From: Bermanella marisrubri
Lineage (GTDB): Bacteria > Pseudomonadota > Gammaproteobacteria > Pseudomonadales > Oceanobacteraceae
Length of the DNA stretch: 64,000 nt
Direction: 5' to 3'
Assembly (NCBI RefSeq): GCF_012295615.1
Contig: NZ_CP051183.1
Span: 3,437,001-3,501,000, forward strand
Shown: one piece after another, positions 37,118-45,198 of the stretch
How the letters are laid out: each line of letters begins with the position of its first letter
Position numbering within the stretch: the stretch's first letter is position 1
Position numbers and translations under genes: made by a program
Notes under the pieces: generated by a model
Database searches by the model: none
Told to the model about the DNA's origin: nothing
Seen by the model: only the letters and a program-made list of their open reading frames with translations

Positions 37118-38059
37118 TTAGGTATTCCAGATCCTAGGTCTACACGCAGGTTTATTTATTACTAATGGCCTAACGTGTTCCCAAACCTGAATTAAAGTTT
37201 CTTTTAGCTCTTCTACATCGTTTCCCAGCGCACGGACGATGAAGGCATCTTTCTTTTGCGTAATCGCGATTCGCGTGTAATTCAATTCACTATTTGTTTG
37301 ATCAACCCATTCACCGTACTGCCAATCCACATTATCCGTGACAATGAAAGAGGCAAAAACATTTTGGTCCTGAAAGCCACTGTGACTTGTACGTATAGAA
37401 TCTTGAGCTTTAAAACCTAAGCGATCTAAAAACAAGGGGTTACCATCTCGCATAATTCGAATGCTCTGAATTAATTGGCCATCTATAAATGGCAAGTCTC
37501 CGGCTTGCCTGCCAAGCGCAGTGATTTCCCAACCAATGAATAGACCATTTCCTTCCAACTCCACATAGGTTTCCAATTCGCCATCGGCACCATTAAAAAT
37601 AATGTTCTCTTGCGGCAGATATTCCACAATGGCATCGTTGGCCACATGCACTTTGTTAACTTGCCGCTGCTTCATACCCGAAATGTTGTTGTAAAACTTT
37701 CCAGCCGATGGCGTTGTCATCAAGCCATGGGCACCAACATGGGCATTTAAGTGAATGGTGAGCGTATCGCCACCTACCAAACCGCCAGGCGGATGTAATA
37801 GGTAGTTATGCAAGCAATCTAATCCTTCTGGATGAAAAGGTCGCTGCACGCGCAATGGACCATAATGTTCAGTTACCCCCAAACGGGTTGCATTAGCTTG
37901 CTTGATATATTCGCCATAGAAATAGGCTTTCCAACCTTTATCGTTTTCTACAGATGGGCGTTGTTTTAGTAATGCGTGCACGTTTTTGGGACACTCACTG
38001 GCTTTTAACTCTAATGTGCAACAGTAGTGCAAAGCTGGGACCAACTCCGCAGAGGCCAT
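37118..38059 (-). CDS. ureD: urease accessory protein UreD (start uncertain, likely 37981)
   Basis: UreD (UreH) docks UreF-UreG on apo-urease for nickel insertion. The conserved core begins at WKAYF and includes YGPLRVQRPFHPEGLDCLHNYLLHPPGG, given here as family landmarks, and later GWEITALGR. The longest frame opens at ATG 38059 (313 residues), about 30 residues longer than typical UreD and without a ribosome binding site. A sigma-54 promoter match lies inside that extension, with predicted transcript start near 38017; the first usable in-frame start after it is GTG at 37981, giving 287 residues, close to the family norm. I consider 37981 more likely, though it too lacks a good Shine-Dalgarno. 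Confidence 0.9.
   Translation of the reverse strand: MASAELVPALHYCCTLELKASECPKNVHALLKQRPSVENDKGWKAYFYGEYIKQANATRLGVTEHYGPLRVQRPFHPEGLDCLHNYLLHPPGGLVGGDTLTIHLNAHVGAHGLMTTPSAGKFYNNISGMKQRQVNKVHVANDAIVEYLPQENIIFNGADGELETYVELEGNGLFIGWEITALGRQAGDLPFIDGQLIQSIRIMRDGNPLFLDRLGFKAQDSIRTSHSGFQDQNVFASFIVTDNVDWQYGEWVDQTNSELNYTRIAITQKKDAFIVRALGNDVEELKETLIQVWEHVRPLVINKPACRPRIWNT
38029..38044 (-). promoter_or_regulatory. sigma-54 promoter of the urease operon, inside the annotated 5' end of ureD
   Basis: The minus strand reads TTGGTCCCAGCTTTGCA, with TTGG at -24, a perfect TTGCA at -12 and GG/GC exactly 10 bases apart. Predicted start near 38017. A perfect NtrC palindrome is centred 99 bases upstream of that, an ideal enhancer distance. 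Confidence 0.62.
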
Positions 38060-38108
38060 GAAGCTTGCGGACTTGACCTATTCGACAGGTTTTATTGGGC
38101 TATTTTAC

Positions 38109-38123
38109 GCACCACGAAGGTGC
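38109..38123. promoter_or_regulatory. NtrC-like enhancer site upstream of ureD
   Basis: GCACCACGAAGGTGC is a perfect palindrome of the form GCACC-N5-GGTGC, the NtrC core. Two weaker related sequences follow upstream (ATGGTGC at 38137-38143 and GCACCAAA near 38171), making a cluster in the urtE-ureD gap. Confidence 0.75.
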
Positions 38124-38196
38124 AAATGATCGAGCATGGTGCGCCGATTTAAGTCCAGCAGTAGAATCGCGCACCAAACATAAGCTTACCTAAAGG

Positions 38197-38895
38197 TTAG
38201 ATAGCCAATAAACGTTCGACATCTCCTGATGTGTTCAAAGCTTCTCCGTCACCGGCTGATACCACTCGACCACGCTCCAATATGATGTACTCATCGGCAA
38301 GGGCTTTAGCAAAATCCAAATACTGCTCCACTAAAACAATGGCCATGTTGCCGCGATCTCGCAGTAGCTCAATAACCTTTTGAATATCCTTGATGATGGA
38401 AGGCTGAATCCCTTCTGTTGGTTCATCTAGAATCAGCATCTTGGGTCTAAGCAATAAAGCGCGAGCGATGGCAAGCTGTTGTTGCTGACCACCACTTAAG
38501 TCACCGCCACGGCGTCCTAGCATTTGCTTCAATACTGGAAACAGATCATAAATTTCAGGATCAATAAATCGTTGCGATTTAGGTAAACTGCTAAATGCCG
38601 TTTTCAAATTCTCTTCAACGGTTAATTGAGAAAAGATGTGTCGGCCTTGCGGCACGTAGGCGATACCCTGTTTCGCTCGGCCATCAGCAGCAACCTTGTT
38701 GATTTTGTCGCCCTGCCAAATAATGTCGCCATTTTTTGCAAATTGGTGTCCTGCTAAAGCTTTCATCAAAGTGGTTTTGCCCACACCATTACGACCTAAT
38801 ACACAGGTCACTTTACCAATGTCAGCCTGCATAGAAACGTTATAGAGCGCTTGACTGGCACCGTAAAAAACATCAAGTTCACTTACTTTTAACAT
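38197..38895 (-). CDS. urtE: urea ABC transporter ATP-binding protein UrtE
   Basis: A LivF-like ATPase of 232 residues for high-affinity urea uptake. Walker A GRNGVGKTT, signature LSGGQQQQLAIARAL and Walker B MLILDEPTEGIQPS are present. The TEGIQPSII segment is typical of UrtE compared with LivF. It is the last gene of urtABCDE, 69 bases after urtD, and is followed by the ureD control region rather than by a recognisable terminator. Confidence 0.96.
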   Translation of the reverse strand: MLKVSELDVFYGASQALYNVSMQADIGKVTCVLGRNGVGKTTLMKALAGHQFAKNGDIIWQGDKINKVAADGRAKQGIAYVPQGRHIFSQLTVEENLKTAFSSLPKSQRFIDPEIYDLFPVLKQMLGRRGGDLSGGQQQQLAIARALLLRPKMLILDEPTEGIQPSIIKDIQKVIELLRDRGNMAIVLVEQYLDFAKALADEYIILERGRVVSAGDGEALNTSGDVERLLAI

Positions 38896-38964
38896 AGTCT
38901 TGCAGCAAGAGTCCGAGTTCTCAATTGCACTCTTGCTTGCCTCCTTAAAATTCCCAATCGTTCA

Positions 38965-39729
38965 TTAGCGGCCAAGATAGACTTCGATTACTTCTTGATT
39001 CGCTTGCACCGTCTCTAACGAACCTTCTGCTAGTACTCGACCTTCATGCAATACTGTCACTTTACAATCGAGGGCTTTTATAAAATCCATATCGTGTTCA
39101 ACTACAACCAAGCTGTGTTTTTTGGCCAGTCGTTTAAACAGCTCTGCGGTTTTCATAGTTTCTTCGTCTGTCATTCCCGCCGCTGGCTCATCAATTAAAA
39201 GCACTTCTGGTTCCTGGCTAATGAGCATTCCAATTTCTAGCCACTGCTTTTGACCGTGACTCAAATTGGCCGCCAATGCGTCTTGCTGATCTTGCAATGC
39301 AATAAGTTCGAGAATCTCTTGAATACGTTGATGGTCTTGGTCGCTCAATGCATGAAATAAGGATTGCCAAATAGAACGCTTGCCTTTCAATGCCAGTTCG
39401 ATATTTTCAAATACCGAAAGGCTCTCGATCACACTGGGTTTTTGAAATTTACGGCCGACGCCAATATTCGCTACTTCTGCCTCATCGTATTTGGTCAAAT
39501 CCGTATCGTTCTTAAATAATACCTTGCCTGTATCCGGTCGGGTCTTACCTGTGATGATATCCATCATGGTGGTTTTACCCGCGCCATTGGGTCCGATAAT
39601 AGCGCGCATTTCACCTGGCTTAATGTAAAGAGAAAGATTATTAATCGCCTTAAAGCCATCAAAACTCACACTAACGCCATCCATATACAGCGCATATTCG
39701 TTTTCAATATGCTTTGTCATAAGACTCAT
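38965..39729 (-). CDS. urtD: urea ABC transporter ATP-binding protein UrtD
   Basis: A LivG-like ATPase of 254 residues. Walker A GPNGAGKTT, signature LSHGQKQWLEIGMLI (the SHGQ form typical of UrtD) and Walker B VLLIDEPAAGMT are visible, with the switch His in VVVEHDMDF. Its start overlaps the urtC stop by four bases (ATGA). Confidence 0.96.
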   Translation of the reverse strand: MSLMTKHIENEYALYMDGVSVSFDGFKAINNLSLYIKPGEMRAIIGPNGAGKTTMMDIITGKTRPDTGKVLFKNDTDLTKYDEAEVANIGVGRKFQKPSVIESLSVFENIELALKGKRSIWQSLFHALSDQDHQRIQEILELIALQDQQDALAANLSHGQKQWLEIGMLISQEPEVLLIDEPAAGMTDEETMKTAELFKRLAKKHSLVVVEHDMDFIKALDCKVTVLHEGRVLAEGSLETVQANQEVIEVYLGR

Positions 39730-40931
39730 GATGCGCCTCCTTCATTTGAAACGGTTTCCTTTGAAGTGCGCAACCGCTTAATCAAGTAAGAAATTTTGTT
39801 GTCGCCTTCTTTTACCTGCTTAAACCAACCCACAATACCCTTTGGTAAATACAAAGTCGTCATCACAAATAAACCACCTAGTAAGAACAACCAAAGCTCA
39901 GCAAAAGCGCCAGTAAAATAAGTTTTTGCATAATTGACCGCAATGGCGCCAAGAGCTGCACCGAATAGTGTTCCGCGACCGCCTACAGCTACCCATATGA
40001 TGATCTCGATAGAATTAATTGGAGAAAATTCTCCGGGATTAATAATACCAACTTGCGGTACATACAACGCACCAGCAATACCCGCTAGCATCGCAGATAC
40101 TACAAACACAAAGAGCTTATAGTATTCGACTTTGTAACCTAAAAAGCGGGTACGCATTTCTGCATCGCGAATGCTGACCAATACCCGACCTAATTTACTC
40201 TTAGTAATAAACTTACTGATTAGATAACCAAAAATTAAAGCCAGGCCAGATGCAATAAACAAAGCGCTGCGGGTTCCATCACTTTGCAAATCAAAACCTA
40301 AAATATCCTTAAAGTCGGTTAAGCCATTATTACCACCGAAGCCCATATCATTTCGGAAAAACGCGAGCATCAAAGCGTAGGTCAACGCTTGAGTAATGAT
40401 AGAAAGGTATACGCCGGTCACTCGAGAACGAAAGGCTAGCCAACCAAAAACAAAAGCAAGGGTGCCAGGCACCAATAAGACCATGATCATGGCAAACCAG
40501 AATTGATCAAAGCCAAACCAGTACCAAGGTAACTCATTCCAATTCAGGAAAACCATAAAGTCTGGTAATTCAGGATTACCATAAACGCCGCGATCTCCAA
40601 TTTGTCGCATGAGGTACATCCCCATGGCGTAGCCACCCAGTGCGAAAAATGCACCATGACCTAAACTCAAAATACCGCAATAGCCCCAGATTAAATCTAC
40701 GGCCAACGCTAGCAAGGCGTAGCATAGGTATTTACCAGTAAGCGTTAATGTATAAGTGGATACATGCAAAGCGGAACCAGGCTCAAACACCAAATTACAA
40801 AACGGAAAAATTACAATCAGTGCCAAGATGGCCAGCAATAATCGCTGCCCACCTTTATCGTTTACGAGTAATGAAGTAATTGGTCCTAGTTTCAGATTGT
40901 TGTTTTCAGTTGAAGTTGTAGATGGATTCAT
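39726..40931 (-). CDS. urtC: urea ABC transporter permease UrtC
   Basis: A LivM-like membrane protein of 401 residues with about ten helices, including LIWGYCGILSLGHGAFFALGG and NNGLTDF, the conserved branched-chain-permease signatures, and the EAA-like loop near VSIRDAEMRTRFLGY. It is four bases after urtB and overlaps urtD by four bases. Confidence 0.95.
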   Translation of the reverse strand: MNPSTTSTENNNLKLGPITSLLVNDKGGQRLLLAILALIVIFPFCNLVFEPGSALHVSTYTLTLTGKYLCYALLALAVDLIWGYCGILSLGHGAFFALGGYAMGMYLMRQIGDRGVYGNPELPDFMVFLNWNELPWYWFGFDQFWFAMIMVLLVPGTLAFVFGWLAFRSRVTGVYLSIITQALTYALMLAFFRNDMGFGGNNGLTDFKDILGFDLQSDGTRSALFIASGLALIFGYLISKFITKSKLGRVLVSIRDAEMRTRFLGYKVEYYKLFVFVVSAMLAGIAGALYVPQVGIINPGEFSPINSIEIIIWVAVGGRGTLFGAALGAIAVNYAKTYFTGAFAELWLFLLGGLFVMTTLYLPKGIVGWFKQVKEGDNKISYLIKRLRTSKETVSNEGGAS

Positions 40932-40934
40932 AAG

Positions 40935-42560
40935 TTAGCCCTCCACCGCTCGACCTTTGAGAGCAAATAAGCCTCGTGGTCTTTTTTGAATAAAGAGAAT
41001 AATGGCTACTAATACAATGATTTTTGCTAAAACGGCGCCGGCCAATGGTTCAAACATTTTGTTGGCTACGCCCAAAGACATAGCGCCAACCAGCGTGCCC
41101 CATAAATTACCAACTCCACCAAAGACCACCACCATAAAGCTATCAATGATATAAGCTTGGCCGAGGTTTGGACCCACATTGGTTAACTGACTCAGAGCAA
41201 CACCCGCGATACCGGCAATACCAGAACCTAAACCAAATGTCAGTGCATCAACCCAACCGGTTTTAATCCCCATTGAACTAGCCATAGGACGGTCCATGGT
41301 CACGGCACGCATCTGTAAGCCGAATAACGTTTTCTTAAGCACAAGAGCAAGACCAGCTAATACCATTAGGCTAAAGATAATGATATACAGACGGTTATAG
41401 GTAAGCTCTAGACCTGGGTTTACCATAAATGTACCCGCCAGCCAATCGGGTGTAATGACATCTTGGTTTAGGGGACCAAAAATACTGCGTACGGCTTGCT
41501 GCAATACCAGACTGATACCGAATGTTGCTAACAGAGTCTCCAAAGGACGACCGTACAAATGACGGATCACGGTACGCTCTATAATGACACCAACAAGACC
41601 GGACACTAAAAACGCAGCCGGAATGGCAACTACCAAAGACATACCAATGTTGTTAGGCATTAACTGCTGAATAACAAACGTGGTGTAGGCTCCCAACATG
41701 ATCATTTCGCCATGAGCCATATTGATCACACCCATGACGCCAAAAGTAATCGCTAGACCAATGGCGGCCAATAATAAAACTGCACCTAGAGCCAAGCCAA
41801 AATAGATATTTTCTGCAATGCTATTCAATTCCATTAATTGATCAATGCTATCGAGGTTTTTAAGCGCCATAGCTTTTTCAGCTTCAGTGTATTGCTTGGG
41901 GTTTGCCTCAATTCGATTTAAGAATTGCGTGAGAGCAATACGAGATTCTGGATATAAAGATCGATCCAGTGTTTTTAATGCGGTCAAACGCTGTGCTTGA
42001 TCACTACTATTTAAAAGAATAATCGCTTGAGCAGTTTGCAACGCATCCAAGACGTTTATATTTTTCTCTGTTTCTAATGCTTTTTGAATAAGTGAGAGGT
42101 TTTCTAACTCTCCAGTCTTTAGCATTTCGTTGGCTGCAGAAAGACGAGTATCTGGGTTTTTCGATGTAATTTGTAGTTCAGCAATATGTCCATTTAATAC
42201 GCGACGTAGATTATTATTGATTTTGATTTTCCGAACATCACGGCGTTTAAATTCACCTAAAGTTTCATTGGTAAACGCATCGGTTGCCTTATAGGTTCTT
42301 CCGCTCAGTTTTTCGCTATAAACAATGGCTTTGGAATCGCGCAGGTAATACAACTCACCTTCAAGTAAGTTCTGTAAAATTGGGAGCACGCGTTCATCGT
42401 TTAATGACGCGATTTGATTGATCTGGTTTTCTTTTTCTTGATAGCTAGCTTCTGGCAACGTTTTTAATAATGCCTGCACTGAAGTTGCTTCATTTGCTTG
42501 GGTTAATTGGGCTAAACAGAGAGCACACCAGAACCCTAAGCAAGCTATGATGTTTTTCAT
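40935..42560 (-). CDS. urtB: urea ABC transporter permease UrtB
   Basis: A LivH-like permease of 541 residues. It has a signal peptide (to about residue 22, CLAQLTQANE), then about 220 periplasmic helical residues resembling HEAT-like repeats, then the permease domain starting near NIYFGLALGAVLLLAAIGLA with GVINMAHGEMIMLGAY. The long N-terminal extension is normal for UrtB and absent in LivH. It follows urtA after 107 bases holding a small hairpin. Confidence 0.95.
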   Translation of the reverse strand: MKNIIACLGFWCALCLAQLTQANEATSVQALLKTLPEASYQEKENQINQIASLNDERVLPILQNLLEGELYYLRDSKAIVYSEKLSGRTYKATDAFTNETLGEFKRRDVRKIKINNNLRRVLNGHIAELQITSKNPDTRLSAANEMLKTGELENLSLIQKALETEKNINVLDALQTAQAIILLNSSDQAQRLTALKTLDRSLYPESRIALTQFLNRIEANPKQYTEAEKAMALKNLDSIDQLMELNSIAENIYFGLALGAVLLLAAIGLAITFGVMGVINMAHGEMIMLGAYTTFVIQQLMPNNIGMSLVVAIPAAFLVSGLVGVIIERTVIRHLYGRPLETLLATFGISLVLQQAVRSIFGPLNQDVITPDWLAGTFMVNPGLELTYNRLYIIIFSLMVLAGLALVLKKTLFGLQMRAVTMDRPMASSMGIKTGWVDALTFGLGSGIAGIAGVALSQLTNVGPNLGQAYIIDSFMVVVFGGVGNLWGTLVGAMSLGVANKMFEPLAGAVLAKIIVLVAIILFIQKRPRGLFALKGRAVEG

Positions 42561-42595
42561 GGGGCCGCCTTAATTCATACTACTTTATTGAGGGA

Positions 42596-42611
42596 TACAC
42601 ATCCGTGTGTA
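42596..42611. repeat. hairpin with TCC loop between urtA and urtB
   Basis: TACACA/TGTGTA encloses TCCG in the 107-base urtA-urtB gap. It probably causes partial termination or mRNA processing so that binding protein UrtA is made in excess, a common device in ABC operons. The TCC loop recalls the palindromes at 25767 and 29072. Confidence 0.5.
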
Positions 42612-42667
42612 CATACGTCCTTACTGGAGGAGATAACCCCGCTTGCGCAGGGCTTGGGAGCATGAAA

Positions 42668-43954
42668 TTATTGAGCGGCTACCTGAGAACCACCGCAAGT
42701 CTTAGATTCAGTATTGTAGTTACCGCAGCTGATGGGTGCAGTCCAATCTGAAATAAGGTTCTTACTTTCTGGTAGGTAATCAGTCCAGGCATCACCACGT
42801 ACTTCGCCATCGGTTTTCCATACGATATCGAACTGACCATCATCTTGGATTTCACCAATTAAAACCGGCTTGGATAAGTGATGGTTAACGTTCATAACAG
42901 CTGTACCGCCAGTTAAGTTAGGTACTTCTAGACCATACATTTTGCTGCGCACAGTATCGACGTCGGTAGTACCCGCTTTTTCTACCGCTTTTGCCCACAT
43001 ATTAAAGCCAATGTAAGTCGCTTCCATTGGATCATTGGTTACACGAGACTCATCGCCAGTGAACTCAACCCACTTATCGATGAACTCATAGTTGACATCT
43101 GCATCAGCACTCATGAAGTAGTTCCATGCCGCCAAATGACCAACAAGTGGCGCAGTATCAAAACCAGAAAGCTCTTCTTCACCTACAGAGAAAGCTACAA
43201 CAGGAATATCTTCAGAGCTTACACCTTGGTTCGCTAGCTCTTTATAGAAAGGCACGTTTGCGTCACCGTTTATGGTTGAAACAACCGCAGTTTTCTTCCC
43301 TACTGAGCCAAATTTTTTCACATCAGAAACAATAGTTTGCCAATCGCTATGACCAAAAGGCGTGTAATTGATCATGATGTCTTTTGCATCAACCCCTTTG
43401 CTTTTCAAATAGCTTTCTAAAATTTTATTGGTTGTGCGCGGATATACGTAGTCAGTACCGGCTAAGACCCAACGCTTAACACCTTGATCCATTAAGTAGT
43501 CTACTGCAGGAATAGCTTGTTGGTTTGGCGCAGCACCTGTGTAGAAAACGTTTTTAGAAGATTCCTCGCCTTCATACTGTACAGGGTAAAAAAGCAGTCC
43601 ATTTAGTTCTTCAACCACAGGTAAAACGGATTTACGAGAAACAGACGTCCAGCAACCAAAAATCACATCAACTTTTTCTTTCTCTAAAAGCTCGCGACCT
43701 TTTTCTGCAAACAAGGGCCAGTTCGACGCAGGGTCAACCACAACCGGCTCCAACTTTTTACCCAGTAAACCACCTTTCTTATTTTGTTCTTCGATCATCA
43801 TTAAGACTGTGTCTTTAAGAGTGGTCTCAGAAATAGCCATAGTGCCGGACAGTGAATGCAATACACCTACCTTGATAGTATCAGCCGCTTGCACCATTGC
43901 AGCACTGAGACTGAGCGCCGCTACACCAGCGACCTTACTTAGGGTTTTAATCAT
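42668..43954 (-). CDS. urtA: urea ABC transporter substrate-binding protein UrtA
   Basis: A periplasmic binding protein of 428 residues. The signal peptide is MIKTLSKVAGVAALSLSAAM with cleavage after VQAA or QAAD. The mature start DTIKVGVLHSLSGTMAISET is the diagnostic UrtA/AmiC-type motif, with GCWTSVSRKSVLPVVEE and NPLFYPVQYEGEE-type segments following (LLFYPVQYEGEESS). It heads urtABCDE. AAGGAAAA precedes the ATG, 28 bases from a predicted sigma-54 start. Confidence 0.97.
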   Translation of the reverse strand: MIKTLSKVAGVAALSLSAAMVQAADTIKVGVLHSLSGTMAISETTLKDTVLMMIEEQNKKGGLLGKKLEPVVVDPASNWPLFAEKGRELLEKEKVDVIFGCWTSVSRKSVLPVVEELNGLLFYPVQYEGEESSKNVFYTGAAPNQQAIPAVDYLMDQGVKRWVLAGTDYVYPRTTNKILESYLKSKGVDAKDIMINYTPFGHSDWQTIVSDVKKFGSVGKKTAVVSTINGDANVPFYKELANQGVSSEDIPVVAFSVGEEELSGFDTAPLVGHLAAWNYFMSADADVNYEFIDKWVEFTGDESRVTNDPMEATYIGFNMWAKAVEKAGTTDVDTVRSKMYGLEVPNLTGGTAVMNVNHHLSKPVLIGEIQDDGQFDIVWKTDGEVRGDAWTDYLPESKNLISDWTAPISCGNYNTESKTCGGSQVAAQ

Positions 43955-43993
43955 TGTGTTTTCCTTTTGTCTTTTCTTCAGCTACCTCCTTTT

Positions 43994-44009
43994 TGCAACC
44001 AGTATGCCA
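43994..44009 (-). promoter_or_regulatory. sigma-54 promoter of urtABCDE
   Basis: The minus strand reads TGGCATACTGGTTGCA, a complete match to TGGCAY-N5-TTGCA with GG and GC 10 bases apart. Predicted start near 43983, 28 bases before the urtA ATG. Weak NtrC-like sites are centred about 87 and 157 bases upstream. Confidence 0.78.
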
Positions 44010-44211
44010 GTATGGATTTTATTTAGTTATGAGGGTTTGCGCGCATCTCGCAACCCACAATTGCACTCTATTGGGTCGTTTTTTTTCGTGAAGGATTATT
44101 TACGGGCAAAAAACCACAGTGATATAAATTCTGCACCTTTAACGCACAATAGATAGCTAAGTGTTTAGAAAAAAGTGTTAGGAAAAATAAGATAAGAAAT
44201 ATCAAGAGAAG

Positions 44212-44236
44212 ATTATGGGGCAGAACGCCCCATAAT
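44212..44236 (-). terminator. hairpin after the second glnK, probable terminator
   Basis: ATTATGGGGC/GCCCCATAAT (10-bp perfect stem, 5-base loop) begins 18 bases after the glnK stop. It lacks a clear T-run on the minus strand, so it may work as a 3' mRNA end rather than as a classical terminator. Confidence 0.55.
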
Positions 44237-44254
44237 AGAGTAGAAACGTAATGA

Positions 44255-44602
<348 letters not shown>

Positions 44603-44610
44603 TTAGACAC

Positions 44611-44643
44611 AAAAAAGCCGGGTTATCCCATAGGACACCCAGC
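44611..44643 (-). terminator. terminator-like hairpin in the glnK2 leader (possible attenuator)
   Basis: On the minus strand GCTGGGTGTCC (44643-44633) pairs with GGATAACCCGGC (44628-44617) around TATG, followed by T6 (44616-44611). An exact second copy of GGATAACC lies upstream in the same leader (44737-44730) and could pair with the 5' arm instead, giving two exclusive structures. It ends 18 bases before the glnK2 start codon. Confidence 0.68.
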
Positions 44644-44758
44644 TAGTGTAAATCTAATTGAGCTTATTTGATAGAGAATAGATGAGTCAGCAAGCTTAAT
44701 GAACACAAACTACAGAACAATGACCTGCAGGTTATCCGTGACGCCTGCCCACATAAAT

Positions 44759-44774
44759 AGCTACAGTTCTGCCA
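44759..44774 (-). promoter_or_regulatory. candidate sigma-54 promoter of glnK2
   Basis: The minus strand reads TGGCAGAACTGTAGCT with GG and GC 10 bases apart; -24 is good and -12 (TAGCT) has one mismatch. Predicted start near 44748, giving a 154-base leader beginning with a GCAGG/CCTGC hairpin. I see no convincing NtrC site upstream. Confidence 0.5.
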
Positions 44775-44870
44775 TTTTACTCGTACAAAAATTGTTCTCC
44801 CTCAAAAACTGACGGTCTTTGCCCAATGCGATTTATGGTAAGCTTGTGGTAAATATATAGGGGGCGCCTC

Positions 44871-45104
44871 ATGAACAAAGCCATCATCGATAAATTAAGT
44901 CAGCAGATTAGCCAGCTCATACCCAATGAGAGCAGTGAGCAACTCAAGAACAATATTCAGCAGCTATTGGCACGTCAGCTAAACAAGTTGGATGTGGTCA
45001 GCCGCGACGAATTTGACGCACAGCAAGCGGTATTGCTGCGCACACGCGAAAAGCTCGACGCCCTTGAAAAGCAAGTTGCGGAAATGGAAGAAAAACTAAA
45101 ATAA
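44871..45104 (+). CDS. ubiK: UbiK (YqiC) ubiquinone biosynthesis accessory factor
   Basis: A 77-residue coiled-coil protein of the BMFP/UbiK family that binds lipids and the UbiJ complex to aid aerobic ubiquinone synthesis. The sequence shows the family opening (NKAIIDKLSQQISQLIP), the central NIQQLLARQLNKLDVVSRDE and the closing coiled coil (LRTREKLDALEKQVAEMEEK). GGGGGCGCC lies ahead of the ATG. The ubiK-comM pair next to glnK is the Pseudomonas arrangement. Confidence 0.9.
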   Translation: MNKAIIDKLSQQISQLIPNESSEQLKNNIQQLLARQLNKLDVVSRDEFDAQQAVLLRTREKLDALEKQVAEMEEKLK

Positions 45105-45198
45105 AGCTCATATTGCAATTCAATTGATTGAGCTTCATACCATTGGCTCATGATGCTTTGGGCTGATATTCGTACACTAGCAGTCACATACTCCATGG

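Larger units (their letters stand above)
43955..44254. other. 300-base region between urtA and the second glnK
   Basis: No gene is seen. It contains the urtA sigma-54 promoter, two weak NtrC-like sites (44062-44078 and 44132-44148, each about 10 of 17 matches) and a perfect 10-bp hairpin (44212-44236) after the glnK stop. Confidence 0.6.

Noticed and set aside
38060-38110. Alternative sigma-54 match TGGTGCGTAAAATAGC upstream of ureD
   Set aside because: The GG and GC are 11 rather than 10 bases apart and it overlaps the NtrC palindrome; the match at 38029-38044 is better placed.
44709-44754. 14-codon leader peptide frame (ATG 44754) upstream of glnK2
   Set aside because: Its start codon lies six bases upstream of the predicted sigma-54 transcript start, has no ribosome site, and contains only one Gln codon.
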